Below, in pieces: positions 7,168-8,515 of a DNA stretch of 8,515 nt. Numbering within the stretch: the stretch's first letter is position 1; every line of letters begins with the position of its first letter. Source of the DNA: an uncultured Chthonomonas sp. (lineage in GTDB: Bacteria; Armatimonadota; Chthonomonadetes; Chthonomonadales; CAJBBX01); contig CAISOI010000164.1 of NCBI GenBank assembly GCA_903886985.1, positions 1 to 8,515 on the forward strand, in the 5' to 3' direction. The notes below the pieces were generated by a model, which saw only the letters and a list, made by a program, of their open reading frames with translations, was not told the origin of the DNA and did no database searches. Made by a program: the position numbers and the translations under genes.

Positions 7168-7611
7168 ATGAAACGTCCGATATTGATCGCAAGTCTCGTT
7201 CTCCTCGGAGGATGTCTGTTCTTAACTTCTTACGCCCTTCAAAAGCAGACAGCTCCAGAAGAACCGAAATCTGAAAGCACCAAACCCGCAGGATTGCCCG
7301 CTGCAGTACCGGTTGACAAGAAACAGGCTATGAGGGACATGCAAGATCGTCTGAAGAAAGAGTCCATGGTTCGCCGTAAAGAAGAGAGCCAGGCAAATAA
7401 AGCTAAAGCACAGGGCAAACCGGCCGCGCAGCCATTCCAATCGGACCTTAGTGCAAATTGGGATCAACATCGTGTAGATGGTGATGACGGTGCGGAGAAA
7501 CTCATAAAAGAGAGAGCCAAACGACCGGACGCACCTATGAAGCCGGTCTCCATCAGGAACCAGACTGCTATTGGGTTCGATAACTCTTCCGGTGCTCCAG
7601 CAAAGAAATAG
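7168..7611 (+). CDS. small membrane-anchored or lipoprotein-like protein, unknown function
   Basis: I do not recognise this 147-residue protein. The N-terminus MKRPILIASLVLLGGC has a basic start, a hydrophobic core and LGGC (Cys16), compatible with a lipoprotein signal. The hydrophobic run continues past the Cys (LFLTSYAL, to about residue 24), so an uncleaved membrane anchor is equally possible. After a Pro/Glu/Lys-rich linker, residues about 50-82 are strongly charged (AMRDMQDRLKKESMVRRKEE) and may form a helix or coiled coil. The rest is hydrophilic and Ala/Pro/Lys-rich, probably disordered, and ends APAKK. AGGAG (7151-7155) is the only ribosome-binding candidate, 12 nt before the ATG, which is rather far. 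The gene is separated from the permease by 138 nt and ends at a strong terminator, so it may be a single transcript. Coding is supported by the signal-like N-terminus and the position of the terminator just after the stop. Confidence 0.75.
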   Translation: MKRPILIASLVLLGGCLFLTSYALQKQTAPEEPKSESTKPAGLPAAVPVDKKQAMRDMQDRLKKESMVRRKEESQANKAKAQGKPAAQPFQSDLSANWDQHRVDGDDGAEKLIKERAKRPDAPMKPVSIRNQTAIGFDNSSGAPAKK

Positions 7612-7626
7612 TTGAAATAGAAACAG

Positions 7627-7663
7627 AAAATATCCCCGGTGCACTTAGTGCCGGGGATGTTTT
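7627..7663. terminator. bidirectional terminator between convergent genes
   Basis: AAAATATCCCCGG (7627-7639) pairs with CCGGGGATGTTTT (7651-7663) with one G-U pair; three inner pairs (two of them G-U) extend the stem to 16 bp around the loop ACTTA (7643-7647). The GC core is flanked by an A run on the left and a T run on the right, so each strand reads as hairpin plus U tract. It lies 15 nt after the small-protein stop and 5 nt beyond the stop of the - strand peptidase gene, and should end both transcripts. Confidence 0.88.
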
Positions 7664-7668
7664 GTCGT

Positions 7669-8515
7669 TTACCAATGCGAAGTGTGCCGCGACGGGATTT
7701 TCTTATCCAGCGGATAAATAAGATAAACCGTGTTGTTAGACTTGGCCCAGGCAGCAATCAGGTTTTTACGCGGAAACGTCTTAACCACTTTCTCGCCGGT
7801 CTCTAATTTCGCCCATGGGTCATTGACAATTACATCGCCGTTGGCAGTAAAACCACTCACCACAACGATGTGTCCTCCGACTTCAGGTGTCGCGTATCCT
7901 TTCAACAATTTGTATGAGACCGAGATGACCACCGGTATTCCTGCCTCGATCCAGTCTTCTAACTCCGAAACATCTTCGAACCGAGAAATAACACCATGGA
8001 TTCCTGGAAAGCTGCCCGCATAAGCGACATTAAATGGCCAGTTACCTGTTCCTGGATAGAGTGGGTCATGAACTTGATTAGCAACCTTAGTGACATCCTC
8101 GTCCAATTCCGGGCGCTTAAGTTGTTTTGCCCAATAGGACATCACCATGGACACAGAAGTTGGACTGCACCATACTCGGCCGCCTTCATACGAGAGTTGA
8201 CTGCGCTCAGCCATCATCAACTGTTTGCCCCAGGCGGCCCTGTTGGGTGGTAATGGCTCGCGGGGTTTCAATTTGCTGTTAAATACACAGATATTGAGAT
8301 CCTTCAAGCTGGCAGTGCGAGAATCGGTACCTGAAAATTCAACCGAGAGCTGGAGATCCCTGGCAGGTTTGTTAAGGATGAGTGTGTCCGTGTCCACCTT
8401 AGCATAACTATCCTTCTGGTTCGGAACACTCTGTCTTCCAGACCCGGCGCCACCGGAAGCCCAAATCCCCATGACGTAGTCCTTGGAATTAGTGTCACCC
8501 ACAGTATGTGCTCGA
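7669..8515 (-). CDS. C39-like (papain-fold) peptidase family protein, N-terminus beyond window
   Basis: About 281 residues are visible; the frame stays open to the window edge (Arg-Ala-His-Thr before the GTG at 8502), so that GTG is probably an internal Val and the true start lies outside. Numbering from it, residues 10-60 (YVMGIWASGG, then KVDTDTLILNKPARDLQLSVEF) look like the beta-rich N-terminal region of exported C39-family proteins. The peptidase-like domain (Peptidase_C39_2 type) spans about 95-265: WCSPTSVSMVMSYW with candidate nucleophile Cys112 (8167-8169), GGHIVVVSGFTANGDVIVND with His211 (7870-7872), and Asp228 (7819-7821) in the NDPW motif. All three expected catalytic residues are present, so it is likely active, though the substrate is unknown. 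No peptide-exporting ABC domain is attached, unlike bacteriocin-processing C39 transporters. An export signal cannot be seen because of the truncation. Confidence 0.87.
   Translation of the reverse strand, partial: RAHTVGDTNSKDYVMGIWASGGAGSGRQSVPNQKDSYAKVDTDTLILNKPARDLQLSVEFSGTDSRTASLKDLNICVFNSKLKPREPLPPNRAAWGKQLMMAERSQLSYEGGRVWCSPTSVSMVMSYWAKQLKRPELDEDVTKVANQVHDPLYPGTGNWPFNVAYAGSFPGIHGVISRFEDVSELEDWIEAGIPVVISVSYKLLKGYATPEVGGHIVVVSGFTANGDVIVNDPWAKLETGEKVVKTFPRKNLIAAWAKSNNTVYLIYPLDKKIPSRHTSHW

Noticed and set aside
7222..7644. Open frame of 140 codons on the - strand over the small-protein gene
   Set aside because: It would begin inside the bidirectional terminator and has no ribosome-binding site; the + strand reading has a signal-like N-terminus and good placement before the terminator.

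Overview
The window holds seven genes: six on the + strand and a convergent one on the - strand at the right end. Both outer genes run off the window. Base composition looks close to even, with no rRNA, tRNA, CRISPR array, transposase or phage gene. The paired DUF1549/DUF1553 and DUF1501 genes are typical of Planctomycetota, Verrucomicrobiota and related environmental bacteria. Their combination with a carbohydrate ABC transporter and a C39-family secreted peptidase makes Armatimonadota my first guess. That assignment is inferred from gene content only.

Region 1 (1-3488) is a two-gene unit. A 5'-truncated DUF1549/DUF1553 protein ('planctomycete cytochrome' type, one CxxCH motif, discoidin-like insert) is followed 17 nt later by a complete Tat-exported DUF1501 protein of the alkaline phosphatase/sulfatase superfamily. 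The two are probably exported and work together, but neither family has an established reaction. Region 2 (3662-4735) encodes an exported protein with a single c-type haem motif at its N-terminus and a long, beta-rich C-terminal part I do not recognise. It is followed by a strong hairpin at 4764-4802 that looks like a terminator.

Region 3 (4814-7029) is a translationally coupled pair: a lipoprotein-like solute-binding protein and a MalF/UgpA-type permease of a carbohydrate ABC importer. The expected second permease (MalG/UgpE type) and the ATPase are absent from the window. Region 4 (7168-7611) is a small membrane-anchored or lipoprotein-like protein of unknown function. It ends at a strong bidirectional terminator (7627-7663) shared with the convergent C39-like peptidase gene (7669-8515), whose N-terminus lies beyond the window.

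I see no clear new defence or mobile system. The points most worth checking are the haem protein with the unassigned domain, the hairpin directly before a TTG start that lacks a Shine-Dalgarno sequence, and the incomplete transporter operon.
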